A stretch of DNA of 64,000 nt, from NCBI GenBank assembly GCA_037176845.1, contig JAYKXP010000038.1, forward strand, positions 372,001-436,000, read 5' to 3'. The stretch's first letter is position 1. Each line of letters begins with the position of its first letter. The notes under the pieces were generated by a model, which was not told the DNA's origin, made no database searches, and worked only from the letters and a program-made list of their open reading frames with translations. The position numbers were made by a program, and so were the translations under genes. Source of the DNA: Paramarasmius palmivorus. Taxonomy: Eukaryota > Basidiomycota > Agaricomycetes > Agaricales > Marasmiaceae. Shown piece by piece: positions 39,276 through 51,267 of this stretch.

Positions 39276-39978
39276 CTTGGTGATGGATTCTGAGCTACGA
39301 GATGTAGTCCCATTTTTGACGACTATATATACTAGTTGTGAGGACCTGTGGTTTGTACGTGAGGCGGTAAGGCATCAAACCTTGAGGTCACATTCCTGCC
39401 AGTTTCCGCGACACAATGTATTGTTGTCAATGAATCCCGACTCGTCTAAGTAGCCCAAGAGAATGCCGGTGCACGATATGGGACGTCTGCTGACCATTTA
39501 AAGGAAGTGCTGTTGGAACTAACGCATGAGGGTTAGTGACATTTCGTAGGGGCGAACCAAGGACGAACCGATTGTCTACACAAGGTTTATGTATTGATCA
39601 TAGGAGAGTGGTTTCACATGTTGCAGTTTTTTGACGAGTTGTTTTTACGAGTGTTCAGCATCCTCTTCGACGACTTGAATGACACAAAATCAAGGTAGTC
39701 AATATCAGGCACTGCAAACCACGAAGAAGCTCTTACCTTGTCCCAGCGATAATGAATTCAACTCCCATTCATCCCTAAAATTTTCGCTAGCTTCGAATGT
39801 GAACGACAGGGAAGCGCTGGGAATCCCAGTGGGAAATGACAAGGACTCGTCTCCTCATCTCGGCAATACCCGAGATTCCTTCTTCGCTTTGTATAATCTT
39901 CTTTACTTCCTTGCCAACCTTTCTTCTTCCCTGTTCTTCCTTTCCTCGACCTCCTCAGCACGCTATATCTATTATGTT
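39276..39978. other. Intergenic between divergent P450-3 and MYND copy 3
   Basis: About 700 bases. CATCAAACCTTGA at 39373-39385 is identical to 29979-29991 upstream of P450-1. No gene recognised. Confidence 0.55.
39324..39331 (-). promoter_or_regulatory. TATA box of P450 copy 3
   Basis: TATATATA about 50 bases before the ATG on the minus strand. Confidence 0.5.
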
Positions 39979-41890
39979 ATGAAAGGTTCCACCCGTTTTA
40001 CAGAAACCTGCTCACAAGCCGAGTTAGTGGACAAGATTGCGAAAATGATGAGCAATCCGACAGAGGGGCCGTCCATAGGCGTAACGCATATCGCAAACCG
40101 CGGCGAAATTCGGCGCGATAATTACTGCCAGGTCCGACGGAGAAGACTTGCCATATGCGGGAGGTCTATGAGGTACGGCAGAGCGTCGCGTCCTGGCATG
40201 CAGCTCTAAGTAGTGGCACCCATACACATTTGAACCAAAGGCCGGACCCGCGGCGAAACCCGTTTGGCTGGGCGGAATATCCCTAGATAATCGCATCTAT
40301 ATTGATCAGCGCTATTTGATTTGTTCAAATAAAGCGTTGGCCGCATGCAGACCGTTGGGACCTTTCATTGCAAGCGCAGAGATCCGAGAAAAATTCCTGA
40401 GGATGACCGGAACGTGCAAATTTTTTTTTTTTTCACGCAGAAGGTCGGGGTGGGGGCTGTCGTATAGCATGTCGTAAAGAGAAGATCTGCATGGTGATGC
40501 GTGCAGGACTAAGCATACGCAAATGGGCGATCCTACAACTTTCCACAAACCAACGACCGCCGCAAAAAGAAAATAAGAGCAGAAAAAAAAAATAAAAAAA
40601 ACGCTAAGCTCGTTTCATGTACATCAAGAAGCTTACTACCTCGTGGCGAATTGAAGGCAACTCCTGAAGAACAGTTCATCAAGGTTTTAGTCGAACGAAA
40701 GGGTCTGTCTTTCAGGACCAGCGACCAGATTGTCCTGACTTAGCCTTTATCTAGCGCCAACAACTTGCAAAGGTCGATCTCGGTGAACTCCCAAAACAGG
40801 ACTGATACTCAGAATCTACATGTAGTATGTTCACCAAAGTACTTTTCATAACTCCCAGGAGCTCTCAGCTAACGCGGTTGCGGCGCACTTTCAGCTCTGT
40901 AAGGTCTTCCGTTAGCTGACAAGTCGTGCCAAGGTTGGCTGTGAATGGTTGCCTGATGACGAGTGAGTCATTCCATAATCCGACAGACTCACCTCTCATG
41001 ACCATCTAGGTACATTCTAGCACGTATTCTTCCGCCCGAAGGCGAGACGTTTGGATACCTTTACAATTTCGGCGACAGGTGGTACCATGCCAATATCGTA
41101 GCCAAGAAGCTAGAGTCCCGGTGGAGATGTCCAACGGCCAGGTAGAGATCATCGCTGGAGCAGGAATGTGTCCTGACGGTAAGTTGCGCTGACTAATGTT
41201 GGCCAAGTTCCATAAGTATCTAACCAGCCCACAGAGGACATGCAAGGGACATACAACTATCGTGAATTCCCGGACGAATACGATGCTACTAGTGACGCTC
41301 AAGAGTGCAACGATTTCGTTCTGCAACTGTGATACCAGTCTCACACCCCGCCACACAGGAAGGATAAAAAGAAGATCCTTTCTCGTCCAAACTACCAAAG
41401 TTACAGGAAGCCTCCTGTACTATTTGATATCGATAAATACGACATAGAATGGGCAAAAGAAAAACTAACAGAGGCTCTCGCTCCGTTGTTGCTGTGTTTC
41501 ATAACAGGAATGCGAAGATTCGTCATGCTCAGTCGCCCGAGGGATTCGATCCCAAATTAAAGAAGGGACAGGCGATCAAGCAGACTTTTTCAGGGACTGG
41601 CGATGGCGCTAACCCATTCTTTTTGCCTGGGTACTTCAAGGAAACCACATCGAAGAGGAAAGATAGCCGTTCAGCGTCAGCTTGTGCGTTTTGCGGTAAA
41701 CCAGGCACTGCGGAGCTGGTGTTGACAACGTGTGGAGGTTGTCGTCAGTTGCTGTATTGTTCAAAGGAACATCAGAAGGTAAACGTCTTTTCATAGTTCG
41801 TGGGTAGTTGGCTGAGTGGTGCTTTGTCTATCAGGAGCATAGAAGTTTGGCCATAAAAAGGCATGCTCACGCAAATTCTCTCAGCAAATT
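39979..41890 (+). pseudogene. MYND/pRiA4b ORF-3-like protein, copy 3 (decayed)
   Basis: The start region (CSQAELVDKIAKMM) and most later exons align with copy 2, but the gene is broken at many points. Exon 1 loses frame after about 35 codons. The exon encoding RQQLAKVDLGELPKQD has a one-base deletion and then a stop. The counterparts of exons 7, 8 and 9 of copy 2 are absent. The pRiA4b-like exon has an indel after GDRWYHANIV. The MYND finger is still readable (CAFCGKPG, CGGC, LYCSKEHQK), but the last exon is shifted. A-rich and T-rich runs lie at 40420-40440 and 40565-40605. This is a genuine pseudogene regardless of sequencing quality. Confidence 0.82.
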
Positions 41891-44228
41891 ATGATTCCTG
41901 CGTCTTGGACACCCAGTTGTTAAATGTCACCTTGGAATTTTGTTCCACCTAGTATACATATCTTGCTATTCATATCGTACTTGTACTTGACTATTCCTAG
42001 CAGCATGTAATACAACTTGTAGTTCCCGCGTCAGTACGCTCTGCGGGGGTTTGTTCATCCCGAGCGGGAATAACTTGATGTATTGGAGCGATTAGAAGTC
42101 GGCAAATCGTCGTATATGAAACCCGGAAAGAAGAAGATAGTGGGGATTCAAGATTGCATAGGAAAGAAGGGGAAAGAGGGGGGACGGAGGTGATGTGCTT
42201 ATAAGACCAGTCAAGGGATCTTCCCAGGTCAGGTTCCGATGGTACCTCGTACTTTTTCCACACAGCCCAGCCTAAAGTCCAAGCGCTCCCCTCCTCTCTC
42301 GTCCCAACGTTCACCAGACTCCTGCGCGCGAGCCCACAAGCCGTGCTGGAGCTCCAGCTGATACGTTCTCGGATTTTCTCCGGCCCAAAGGAAACATGCT
42401 GGCAAGATCGTCTGCACACCTCTGCAACCTGATTCTGAGGTTGTTACTCATGAGTATTGCGAGCAGAGTTGGTTCAACTGGAAGGAGTTGTCAGCGTTAA
42501 GAGCCATCGGTGAAAGGAGAATACGAACAAGGGACGAAGGTGGCCTGGTGCGTGCACATGCTTAAATCATCCGACTCGCTCCAACGCCAACACAGGGTTC
42601 TCCAAAGAATGCTACACGCAACGTCGAGCCTCACGTCGAGCAGACGTCGAGGATAACGTCACAGCAATCGTCACACCTATCCACCCTCGACACAGGAGAA
42701 ACTAGACCTCAAGCACGGATAGTTCACCTTTTACCTTTTACCTCCTCTTCCTTGAATGATCTTCTGGAACTCTTGCTCGCGATACTGATTCCAGGTTCCC
42801 AGTCCCACATGTGTTCCATGCGGCATTCCACAGTACAATCTAGACGAGATCAGCTGGTCGCAAAATTGAAAAGCATGCCTCTGCAACTCACCTGCCCCTC
42901 CGTGTGGGTATCGAGCTCACGATGGCCGCCAGTGGCACGGCTAGAAATGGCTAGAAATCCATCATCATCAAAGTGTGGTAGGGATTGCCAGGATCAATCC
43001 GATTCGGAGCCAATTGGAAATTGCGGAGGTCACGGTTCGTCGATGCTCTCGCTAGGCAGCGATCAACGCACTGGCAGTCCAGGCTTTTATCGAGCTTTTA
43101 CATGCGTTAGAAGGACAGCAGGAACTTCGGGTTGCTTCGGTGCACAACCACAGTGGACAATACATCCAAGAACGTTCCAGGAACTAAGAGTCAGAGTTCC
43201 ATCTGGTTGGCCGATTAGAAAATTCCGTCGTATTCGCTGTTCGGGGTCGACTCCTGCAAGAGCTGCACATGGAGGATTGCACAACATTTTATGGTGCCTA
43301 GGTGTGTTTCGAACTTTAGTACTCTATGTCTTCTATTCTGAAGTCTATGTCGATAGATACACGAGCTCGACGTCATCAAAAGTATACCTGTGACGAGGAA
43401 CCTTTGTCAACGCACGATAAGGATACGATGGATGGCCACGTACGGTACACCTGCAACGCCCAGCTCCACCCTCAATCCCGTTTTCCACACCTAGGCCTAT
43501 TTGCGGTGCTCGACTACTCCACAATGCCACTTGCGCCTCCTGATCCCTATGTTGCGCTCCATAGCTACTGGACTTCTTGTCTAGTGAAGCTAAAGTGTTG
43601 AGGTAAGGTGTCTTGGTAGATTTTGTTCTTTCGTATACGTTTCCGAATGGAATCTTCTATGTGCAAAATTCATACACAAAAGTGACAACATTCATGATCA
43701 GAGTTAAGAGAAGAACGTGGATTGGGGTTTGCACTTGGAGGTTCGAGTTTGAAGGCTTTGGAGCCTAGGACGTGATGCAATGACTCCGACCAATGAGTCT
43801 CACGCCAGCACCAAGCTTTTCTCCTCTGCACCCTCATTGTCTTCTGTATTTCTTTTCTGGACCCTCAATTCTTGACACGGGTTGGAGAGATTGAGAGAAT
43901 CCGGGACAATGGACATAATGATAGGAAGTTATTCAAGTGTGTATTTGTACTCTTTAATCTGAACTGTTGTGCAATGGTGCAATGGGAACGTATCCCAGAT
44001 ATGAAGCTTTGCCATGCTTATTCTTGGAAATTCTAGATAATTGTTGTGCGAACCAATTGGATTGAGGCATTGTAGTAGTTATTGCGATTGTGCTGTCCGG
44101 GCTGCTAGCAGCACCGAATTGCAGGAGGAAAGCATACCCAAGACGACAAAAGAACCAGCGACCAACCCCGATTATGGCCATTATCTCCCCATTCCGACAA
44201 TGTATCCTTCGCTATCTTCCCTGTTGCT
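41891..44228. other. Long intergenic stretch, no supported gene
   Basis: The first 130 bases are homologous to the sequence after MYND copy 2 (36762-36890): both have CTTGCTATTC, ATCGTA and GTACTTGACTA in order. The rest carries overlapping open frames on both strands (for example 42752-43393 plus, 42229-42417 minus) without recognised domains. I found no coherent splice model. Confidence 0.5.
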
Positions 44229-45569
44229 TCATATCGTTCGCTGAACAGAGTGAAATGAGATGTTGCAATTGGAGACCATGTCAATGACTTACGCTGGTCA
44301 TCGACCATTCTTGAAGAGTGGTATTTAGGCGAGCGTCTCTTGCTTTGAGGCATTCTGTGCAGCTAATATCCTCCGTTGCTTCTAGGATCGTGTCCCGAAT
44401 GAAAGTCGTGGTGGTATCTGGCAAGAAATTGTAGCAGATCTCAGGCTCGAATTGGTATAGTGCACTTACCTGCTTTCAGGATTAGCGCTAATTTCGCTAC
44501 ACCTTGGTTCCATCGGGCTTTTGACAAATTCTGTCCTTCGAATCCGCAGGTTTTCGTGATATTATGCAGTTCTGGGCCCTTCATCAACAGCTGTTTCAGC
44601 GCCTCTGTTCGCCTCAGATGCAGCGAAAAGAACTTGAGAAGATATCGAGAACCCATAGAGATAGCCATCTCTTCCGTCACCTCACTAGGCGATACCCTCA
44701 GCAAGTGGGATGAAGCTTGCACCGCGAGTGGATAGATGTCGTGCATTCCGGCACACGTATACACATCAAGCGGACACAAAGGAGCGTGCGATAGCAAGTA
44801 GTCGAACGCGCGTGTTCCGGGCAGAATGAAGGACTTCGGGTCAAAGCCGTACTTGGGGAGCCATGCAACTCCCCGGACCAAGGTTCCAAGGTCAGGTACA
44901 TCCGTGCTGGCGGTATTGTAGATGACCTGGAGGAAGACTTGCAACTCTGGCCACACAATCTCTCGCAGGAAAACAACCCTGCGCTGCTTCTCTAAGGTCT
45001 GAAGTGGAAGGAGTCCATTGAACTGATTGGTCGAATTCGAACACAAGGTGTTTTCATCGACATAGAACACGAAATTATCGTTGGAAATGAGGATCATATC
45101 GGCTGGGGGCCTGCCTTTGGATTGGGAGCTATTTGGGTTGAAAACGGGCGATATGTGAACGGGTGCTCGCCGAATCTCTGCTGATTGCTGTGTTCCTGGC
45201 GTGGGCATAGCATGGGGATATGATTGCGCCTCAGGTATGGATACTGCGCTGACTGTTGGCTTTTGGTTTTTGATCATCGTACTCAACAACACCCCAGGTT
45301 CCAGAAAGACCTTCAACGCACCGTGCTTGCCTGATACGCATCTAACGGGGGGGATGAAGGCGCCATGGTTCTGGAATGCAAACCGTCAATTGAAGACAAA
45401 CCCCAGAAAGCCTTGCCTACGGTGTGATAACGCCTTCGTTCCACAGACTCTGCTGCCCTACAGAAGCCATATCTTCTCCTCCTGCATCCACCCAGGTCTC
45501 GATAAGGCTTCCCGCGCCGATGTCGAAGGGGTCGTCAACATTGGAAGGGAAGGGATAAGCGGGGTCCAT
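44229..45569 (-). CDS. BTB/POZ-like domain protein, copy 3
   Basis: Five exons (45569-45421, 45370-45322, 45259-44470, 44417-44293, 44240-44229) encode 374 residues. The first exon is acidic (PFPSNVDDPFDIGAGSLIET). The BTB-like core starts near residue 115 (RPPADMILISNDNFVFYVDE), followed by the BACK-like helical part (HDIYPLAVQASSHLL, YLLKFFSLHLRRTEALKQLL). The Cys pair is SCTEC and the end of exon 4 is RDARLNTTLQEWSMTS. The terminal 12-nt exon encodes R-T-I-stop. Exon 4 is 125 nt, as in the other copies. The frame is intact. It is in tandem with copy 4 and more diverged from copies 1 and 2 than those are from each other. Confidence 0.78.
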
Positions 45570-46206
45570 TGACGGAGAGTTCTCGACAGCTCAAGTCGTC
45601 TTTATCTCAGGGTTTTTTCCCGAGTCATGTCTTTCGGCAGCAGCCAAGTTTTTCCTTCTCACTGTCACCATTGACTACGGCATGTAAAGAACACAGTGAA
45701 CGCCCAGTCCTCTACTGCTCAATACAATCTTTCCTGTTTGCTTTCCTGTGCGCTCGTACGATCATTCGGAATTATTCATAGATGGAAAGTGATCGTTCGA
45801 TCACCAAGCGGAGCATCAAGTGGCCGATGATAAGTTCGTTCATCTTCTGCTCCGAAGTTCACAAATTGAAAAGTTCATAGCAACCCCGAGCTCTTCGTCC
45901 AGCGTGACGAGGTCCGCCTAAGGCTTTCTGAATGCTTTCACGCAATCCGATCAAAGGCGATGAATGTCATTCGGTCTTCCAGGCAAGCATGTGAAGCGAT
46001 GATTTTTTTTGATGCTGTTTCTGGGGAACACGGAAAACAGCAGTGCATGATGTCACCTCATACATACTTCTGTGGATATCGAGTACATTTTAACTATAGT
46101 CGATTGTACCCAACCCAACACTCAGCACGAGCTCGCGTATACTCGGAACTACAGCATACAGATATATTGTAAGCCTGTGGTTCAATAAGGTGCAATAAGA
46201 GCGACT
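45570..46206. other. Intergenic between tandem BTB-like genes
   Basis: About 640 bases, promoter side of copy 3. No gene recognised. Confidence 0.5.
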
Positions 46207-47508
46207 TCAGATCGTTCGCTAGAATTAGATGAGCATCACCTCGGCGGTAATCTTAGAGCGAAACAGACTTACACTAGCCGTTGACCAATCTCGGAGGATT
46301 GCATAGAGACGAGCATCTCTCTTCTTGAGACATTCCTGGCAGGTAATGAACCTTGTCGCTTCTAGGATCGTTTCTTGAATTTGCGTGGTAGATATGTCTG
46401 AAAGATTGTTAGAAATAAAGGCGGGAGGTGGCAAAGGTGCACGTACCTGCGTGAAGAACCCACGCCAACCGTCCCATGATCCAAAGGTCCACTGCGCTTT
46501 TAGCTGTTTCTGTTCCTCATACCCGCAGTACTCAGTAGGTCCGTGCAGATCCGGTACCGTGATCAACAATCCTTTCAGAACTTCCTTCCGCCTCAGGTGT
46601 AGTATAAAAAGCTTCAGCAAATACTTTCCTCCCATTTTTTCGACCATCTCCATGTTTACATCCGCCGTCAAATCAATCCCGAGTAGATACGACGGTGCTT
46701 GAATCGCCAGGGCGTAGATGTCATGCGAAGCAGCAAAAGCGTATATCTCGAGGGGCTTGGTAGGTGCGTATGATAAGACGTAATCGAAAACGGGTGTTCG
46801 AGGGAGTACGAGTGACTTGGGTTGGATACCGTACTTTGGAAGCAAATCAATACCACGCATCAACACATCCAGCTCTGGAATACAATCACTGGAGACATCG
46901 TATATGGACTGCAGGAAAACTTGCAATTCGTACGAGATAATGTCGGAAAGGAAAAGGATGCGTTTGGGTTTCTCTTGGGTGCGAAGAGGGAGGCGGCCGT
47001 TGAAGGAGTTGGTAGAAACATTGAGTAGAGTTGATTCATCTGCATAGAATACGATGTTATCGCTCGAAATGAGGACTATATCCACAGGTGGTCTGGTGAC
47101 GGATTCTGGTCCATTGGGGCCAAAAACTGAGGATATGGAAATTACGCTTGATGACTGCTGCCACTGAATTTCAGTAGCAGTAGCACCCAGGAATAGAGTG
47201 GACTGAGAATATGGAGCAACACCGGCCTGTTCGTTCTTGAGAAGACGCAATGGCATGGAGTCTGATGCACTAGCGTACCTTGCTTTCCTGCAATGCACCC
47301 AGACTCTCCTCCACCGCCTTGCCAAATGCCGTTCTGCACAAATATTTCTGTAAGATTTAGCTTCAGCAACGGAAAAAACGTGCGGGTCCTACGTTGCGAT
47401 GTTGGTACTCGTTATCGAAGCCGAGAACACAGAAGAGTCGATCCAGGTATCAACATCATTGTATTCGTTCGTCACGGGTAGAGACTGCGAGGGAACAATG
47501 GGAGTCAT
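46207..47508 (-). CDS. BTB/POZ-like domain protein, copy 4 (one-base frame lesion)
   Basis: The exons are 47508-47393, 47333-47279, 47235-46447, 46397-46273 and 46218-46207. The third exon is 789 nt where the phase requires 3n+1, so one base is missing near 46472-46476. After KAQWTFGSW the paralogue-like end RLAWVLHAG is in another frame. An alternative donor (GTTGGC, starting just after the lesion) would skip that end and keep the frame. The BTB-like core reads RPPVDIVLISSDNIVFYADE and the helical part KYLLKLFILHLRRKEVLKGLL. The Cys pair is TCQEC and the last exon encodes R-T-I-stop. Since GGG is at the lesion, a homopolymer sequencing error is possible. Confidence 0.72.
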
Positions 47509-47866
47509 AAAATACTTTTCTCGCCGCGATACTAGGCTATACCCTTATCACAGGGCAACACCACCCAGATTCGCGGCCTACGCGGTGTGATCGACATGAT
47601 CAACGGGATTCGGGATTGCCATCACTTGCCATTTCGGAACCCACCACGCGCTCGCTCGCACGCGGCTGGGCTCACAGGGCATGTGATGACCGAGCTTGGC
47701 CACTCACTGCGAGGTAGAATGCGAACATTGCGAAGTTTATAAAGCTGTAGTACTAGTACAACAATATGTAACAAATCTGCGAAGTGGTTTAGGGCTATTA
47801 CTGTACTTGGTCCGCAAAGCAAGCGTACCTTAGGCTTCTAGCAACTCAAAATGACACCAGCCTTAA
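47509..47866. other. Intergenic between BTB copy 4 and mccA
   Basis: About 360 bases: promoter of BTB copy 4 and 3' end of mccA. Nothing else seen. Confidence 0.5.
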
Positions 47867-50800
47867 TCATGCCGCTTCCTCTCCTTCAACCTCGATATCG
47901 ACCAACTCTCTCCCTTCCTCAACCATCTCTCCGTTCTTACACCCAACGGCTTTAACAACACCAGAAACACCAGCCCTCAACACAGTCTCCGTCTTCATAC
48001 TCTCCAGAATAACCACACTCTGCCCTTTCTCCACTTTATCTCCGACCTTGACCTTGACCTCAACAACCAAACTCGGCATTGGGGCCTTCAGTGCTCCTTT
48101 CGCCTGAGCCGCATTCAACACATCACCTCCCAGAGATAACAGCCAATTGGGGGCAGGTATCACAAGTGTCGTTTTGTGTCCTTCGCTGAAGACGTGTAAC
48201 CGCTCCATACTATGATGTGATGAAGAGGCAGGTAAAGATGGAGGTGGAGGTTGAGAGACAACAGTGACATTGCATAGCTTATCGTTCAAAGTCGCCGAGA
48301 GCGTCTGGGACGACGCTAACCGAGCAGGAACTGAATGGAATTCCACCGTTTTGCTTTGAGTTTTCACTTGAATGTCAAAGAGCCCGTTTGTTGTAGACTT
48401 GATACGAACGGATATGGGTTCGTTTGAGGTGACAGTGTCGTCTTGTAGAAGAATGACACGCTCGTAGCTATCACCCCCAAACCTGCGGGACACTAGAGAC
48501 GTCCACGGAGATTGTCCATTCGATGATGCTACAGGAGGTGTCGGATAGTCCCTCAACGCAACGAACAGCGTCCGCCTGGGCAAGCACCTCTGCTTCAGGC
48601 TCTTTTACAGGCGGGAAGAGCTGGTTGAAATATTTCTAGTTTTCAAATACCAGGTATCAGTACCCCATCCAAAGAAGGAAACAACTAGAAAAAACCGACT
48701 GACAGGAATGAACCCAGTCTCCACTTCCCCATCTACAAAGCCGAATGACCCGCTAAAGTCCTTAGAAACTCCACATTCGTCGAGACCCCAACAACATGAT
48801 ACTCATCCAACGCTTTCCTCAACATCCTCAGCGCCTCTGTTCGATCTTTACCGTGCACAATCAGCTTCGCGATCATTGGGTCATAAAAGACGCCGATTTG
48901 GGAGCCTTGACCAAAACCTTGCTCGAGGCGAACTGAGGGGGTTATTTCCGCGTCATGAGATGCGCGAGATGGGACGTAGAGTTCGGGTTCGGTGACGTCG
49001 GCACTAGGTAATTTGGCAGCGGTATAGGGAGGTGCGAAGGTAAGCGTTGGTTTGGGTGTAGAGAGGTATAAGAGAGGACCAGAATCAGGCAGGAAGTTGT
49101 TCCGAGGGTTCTCGGCGTAGATACGTGCTTCAAAAGCGTGTCCTACGAGAGGAACAGAAGATTGGTCGAGAGGAAGAGGGTTTCCGGCGGCCACCTATAC
49201 AATATGGGTTAGCCTGGGTATGGAGTGACAGGAGCCTATGAACGACTTACGTCCAATTGCCACTCAACGAGATCCAGGCCGGTTACCATCTCTGTGACAG
49301 GATGCTCTACTTGCAGCCGCGTGTTCCTGGAATTGCGAGCATTCAATAACGCCCGAGGTGAAATAGTTCGACAGCACGTACATCTCCATGAAATAAAACT
49401 CTTGGGTATCGTTATCAAAGATGAACTCTACCGTACCAGCACCGACATAGTTCACCGCTCTCGCTGCAGCGACCGCTTTCGAACTTAGATCCGACCGGAG
49501 TTCCATTGAAAGGCCAGGTGCAGGAGCCTGAGTACACCCATGAGTACGCTTGTTCGACTCAGGTCATATCAAACCTCACCTCTTCGATAATCTTCTGATT
49601 CCTTCTCTGCACCGAACAATCCCTTTCCCAAAGACTCACCACACCTCCTAACGAATCAGCAAACACCTGAACTTCCACATGTCTCGGTCTCTGGATGTAC
49701 TTTTCCACAAGAACAGTATCATTCCCGAATGACTTTATGGATTCGCGTTTTGCGGATGTGAGAGCTTCTTGGAATGCTTCGTCGGTAGGTTCGGTGACAA
49801 TACGCATGCCTTTGCCGCCACCTCCGTGGACGGCTTTGATGAGGACTGGGAAACCTGTGATATAGTGTTAACAGAGAGAGGTGCTGTGGAAAAGGGCGAA
49901 TGGCCGACCTATTTGCTTGGCTTGTTGATAGAGAAAGTTGGGTCTTGGTTCTCTCCGTGGTAGCCAGGTACACAAGGGACACCAGCAGCTGTTTGGTCTC
50001 ATTGAGTGGGATGCTGTAGATGTGTTAAAGTTACACGTACCGAGCATGATGTTCTTTGATTCACTGGATAGCGTAATTAGCACCAGATGTCGGGAACAAC
50101 TATATTTGTACATACCTCTTGGATCCCATGCTGACTATGGCACTGGCTGGTGGGCCAATGAACACGATGCCTTCTTCGGCAAGTCGTTCTGCGAATTTCG
50201 CGTTTTCACTCAAGAATCCGTATCTGCCAGATATGGTGTTAGATTGGTTTGAGTGGGAATCGTTAATGTCATACCCTGGGTGAACGGCCTGAGCTCCACT
50301 TCGACGACACACGTCGATGATCTTGTCAATACGAAGCTAAGGAAGCGTGGTGAGGGGCTGAAGGTTCCGTGAGTGGTACTGAACGCACATAGCTCTCAGA
50401 AGATGGTGGAGGTCCTATGCAATATGCTTCATCGGCCTTATGAAGTGTAAGTATGGATGAGAATATGTTTAAGTGTATCAACACACCAGTTGTACGTGCA
50501 TAGAATCCTTGTCCACTTCACTGTACACCGCAACACACTTGATGCCTAATTTCTTCGCGGTCCGGATTACTCGACATGCAATTTCTCCTCTACAAGATTA
50601 TGTGGTCAAAACGGTGAAAAGACCTGGTAGTTAACAATGATTAACCTGTTGGCCACCAATATCTTGTCGAAATGAGGTTGATGATGTCGAGAAGAAGGAT
50701 CCTCTGTTCTGTTCTTAAGCAACTAGGGTATTCAACGGTCACATCTACGCCTGACGACGTTTATGATAAACATACCCTGCCTCTCTGATGCATATAAACG

Positions 50801-50983
50801 ATGTTGGTTCCTCCAAGGCTCGTAATGTGACGTGGCTGACCAGCGCGAACTAGGACGAGTAGTTCCTTGACTCCTGGACGGATTGTGGGGTAATAAAGTT
50901 GAAGTTGATGGAGTGAGCTTGACCCTCTGTCCTCCGACGACGCGAGAGATATTTGAACGAGCAAGAGGGTTCTTTGAGAGCAT
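47867..50983 (-). CDS. mccA: Methylcrotonoyl-CoA carboxylase, biotin-carrying alpha subunit (with frame lesions)
   Basis: The N-terminus ([18 protein letters not shown]) looks like a mitochondrial import signal. The biotin carboxylase part follows: [87 protein letters not shown]. The C-terminal biotinyl domain has ESMKTE, whose Lys carries biotin, as in fungal MCC rather than acetyl- or propionyl-CoA carboxylases. The enzyme acts in mitochondrial leucine breakdown with the beta subunit. About a dozen short introns are present. Three frame lesions were found: one base missing near 49942-49950 (after HGENQDP), one near 48750-48755 (HSAF to VDG), and a shift near 48568-48578 (LAQA to TLFVAL). 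The first two lie in homopolymers. The gene is either damaged or carries assembly errors. Confidence 0.88.
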
Positions 50984-51267
50984 GATTTCTGTTGAGAACA
51001 CGGAGCCTAGAGAAGATGGTGGTTATAAGGAGAACTGGGATTCAAGATCCGGGCAAGGGACGCATGGGCCAGTAAGAGATAGATAGATAGATGGACGGGT
51101 GACGGCGAGTGACGCATTGCCGCTTTTTGTCGGCAAAATTGTGACTCTGTGTCTGTCTGTGTCTGCTGCATACCGATCCAGTACCCATACCCACGTGGGT
51201 CCTTTGGTCCTTTCCCTTGTACTCCTCACTGTCCCCTCATCTTTTCTCTCCCTTCTCTCACTAGTTC
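50984..51267. promoter_or_regulatory. Bidirectional promoter region of mccA and Ecl1-like gene
   Basis: 284 bases between divergent start codons, with a short GATA repeat at 51078-51092. No TATA box was assigned. Confidence 0.45.

Noticed and set aside
41997..42419. A 140-codon minus-strand frame with an overlapping 62-codon frame (GLWARAQESGERWDERGG)
   Set aside because: Low-complexity composition, no recognised motif, and no coherent gene model upstream.
42752..43393. A 213-codon open frame on the plus strand
   Set aside because: No domain or homologue recognised, no splice partners, and open frames overlap on the opposite strand. It could be chance.
43736..43775. GGTTCGAGTTTGAAGG, similar to a tRNA T-loop
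   Set aside because: No matching acceptor, D or anticodon arms around it.
51078..51092. Short GATA repeat in the mccA/Ecl1-like promoter
   Set aside because: Fewer than four units; too short to call a microsatellite or a regulator site cluster.
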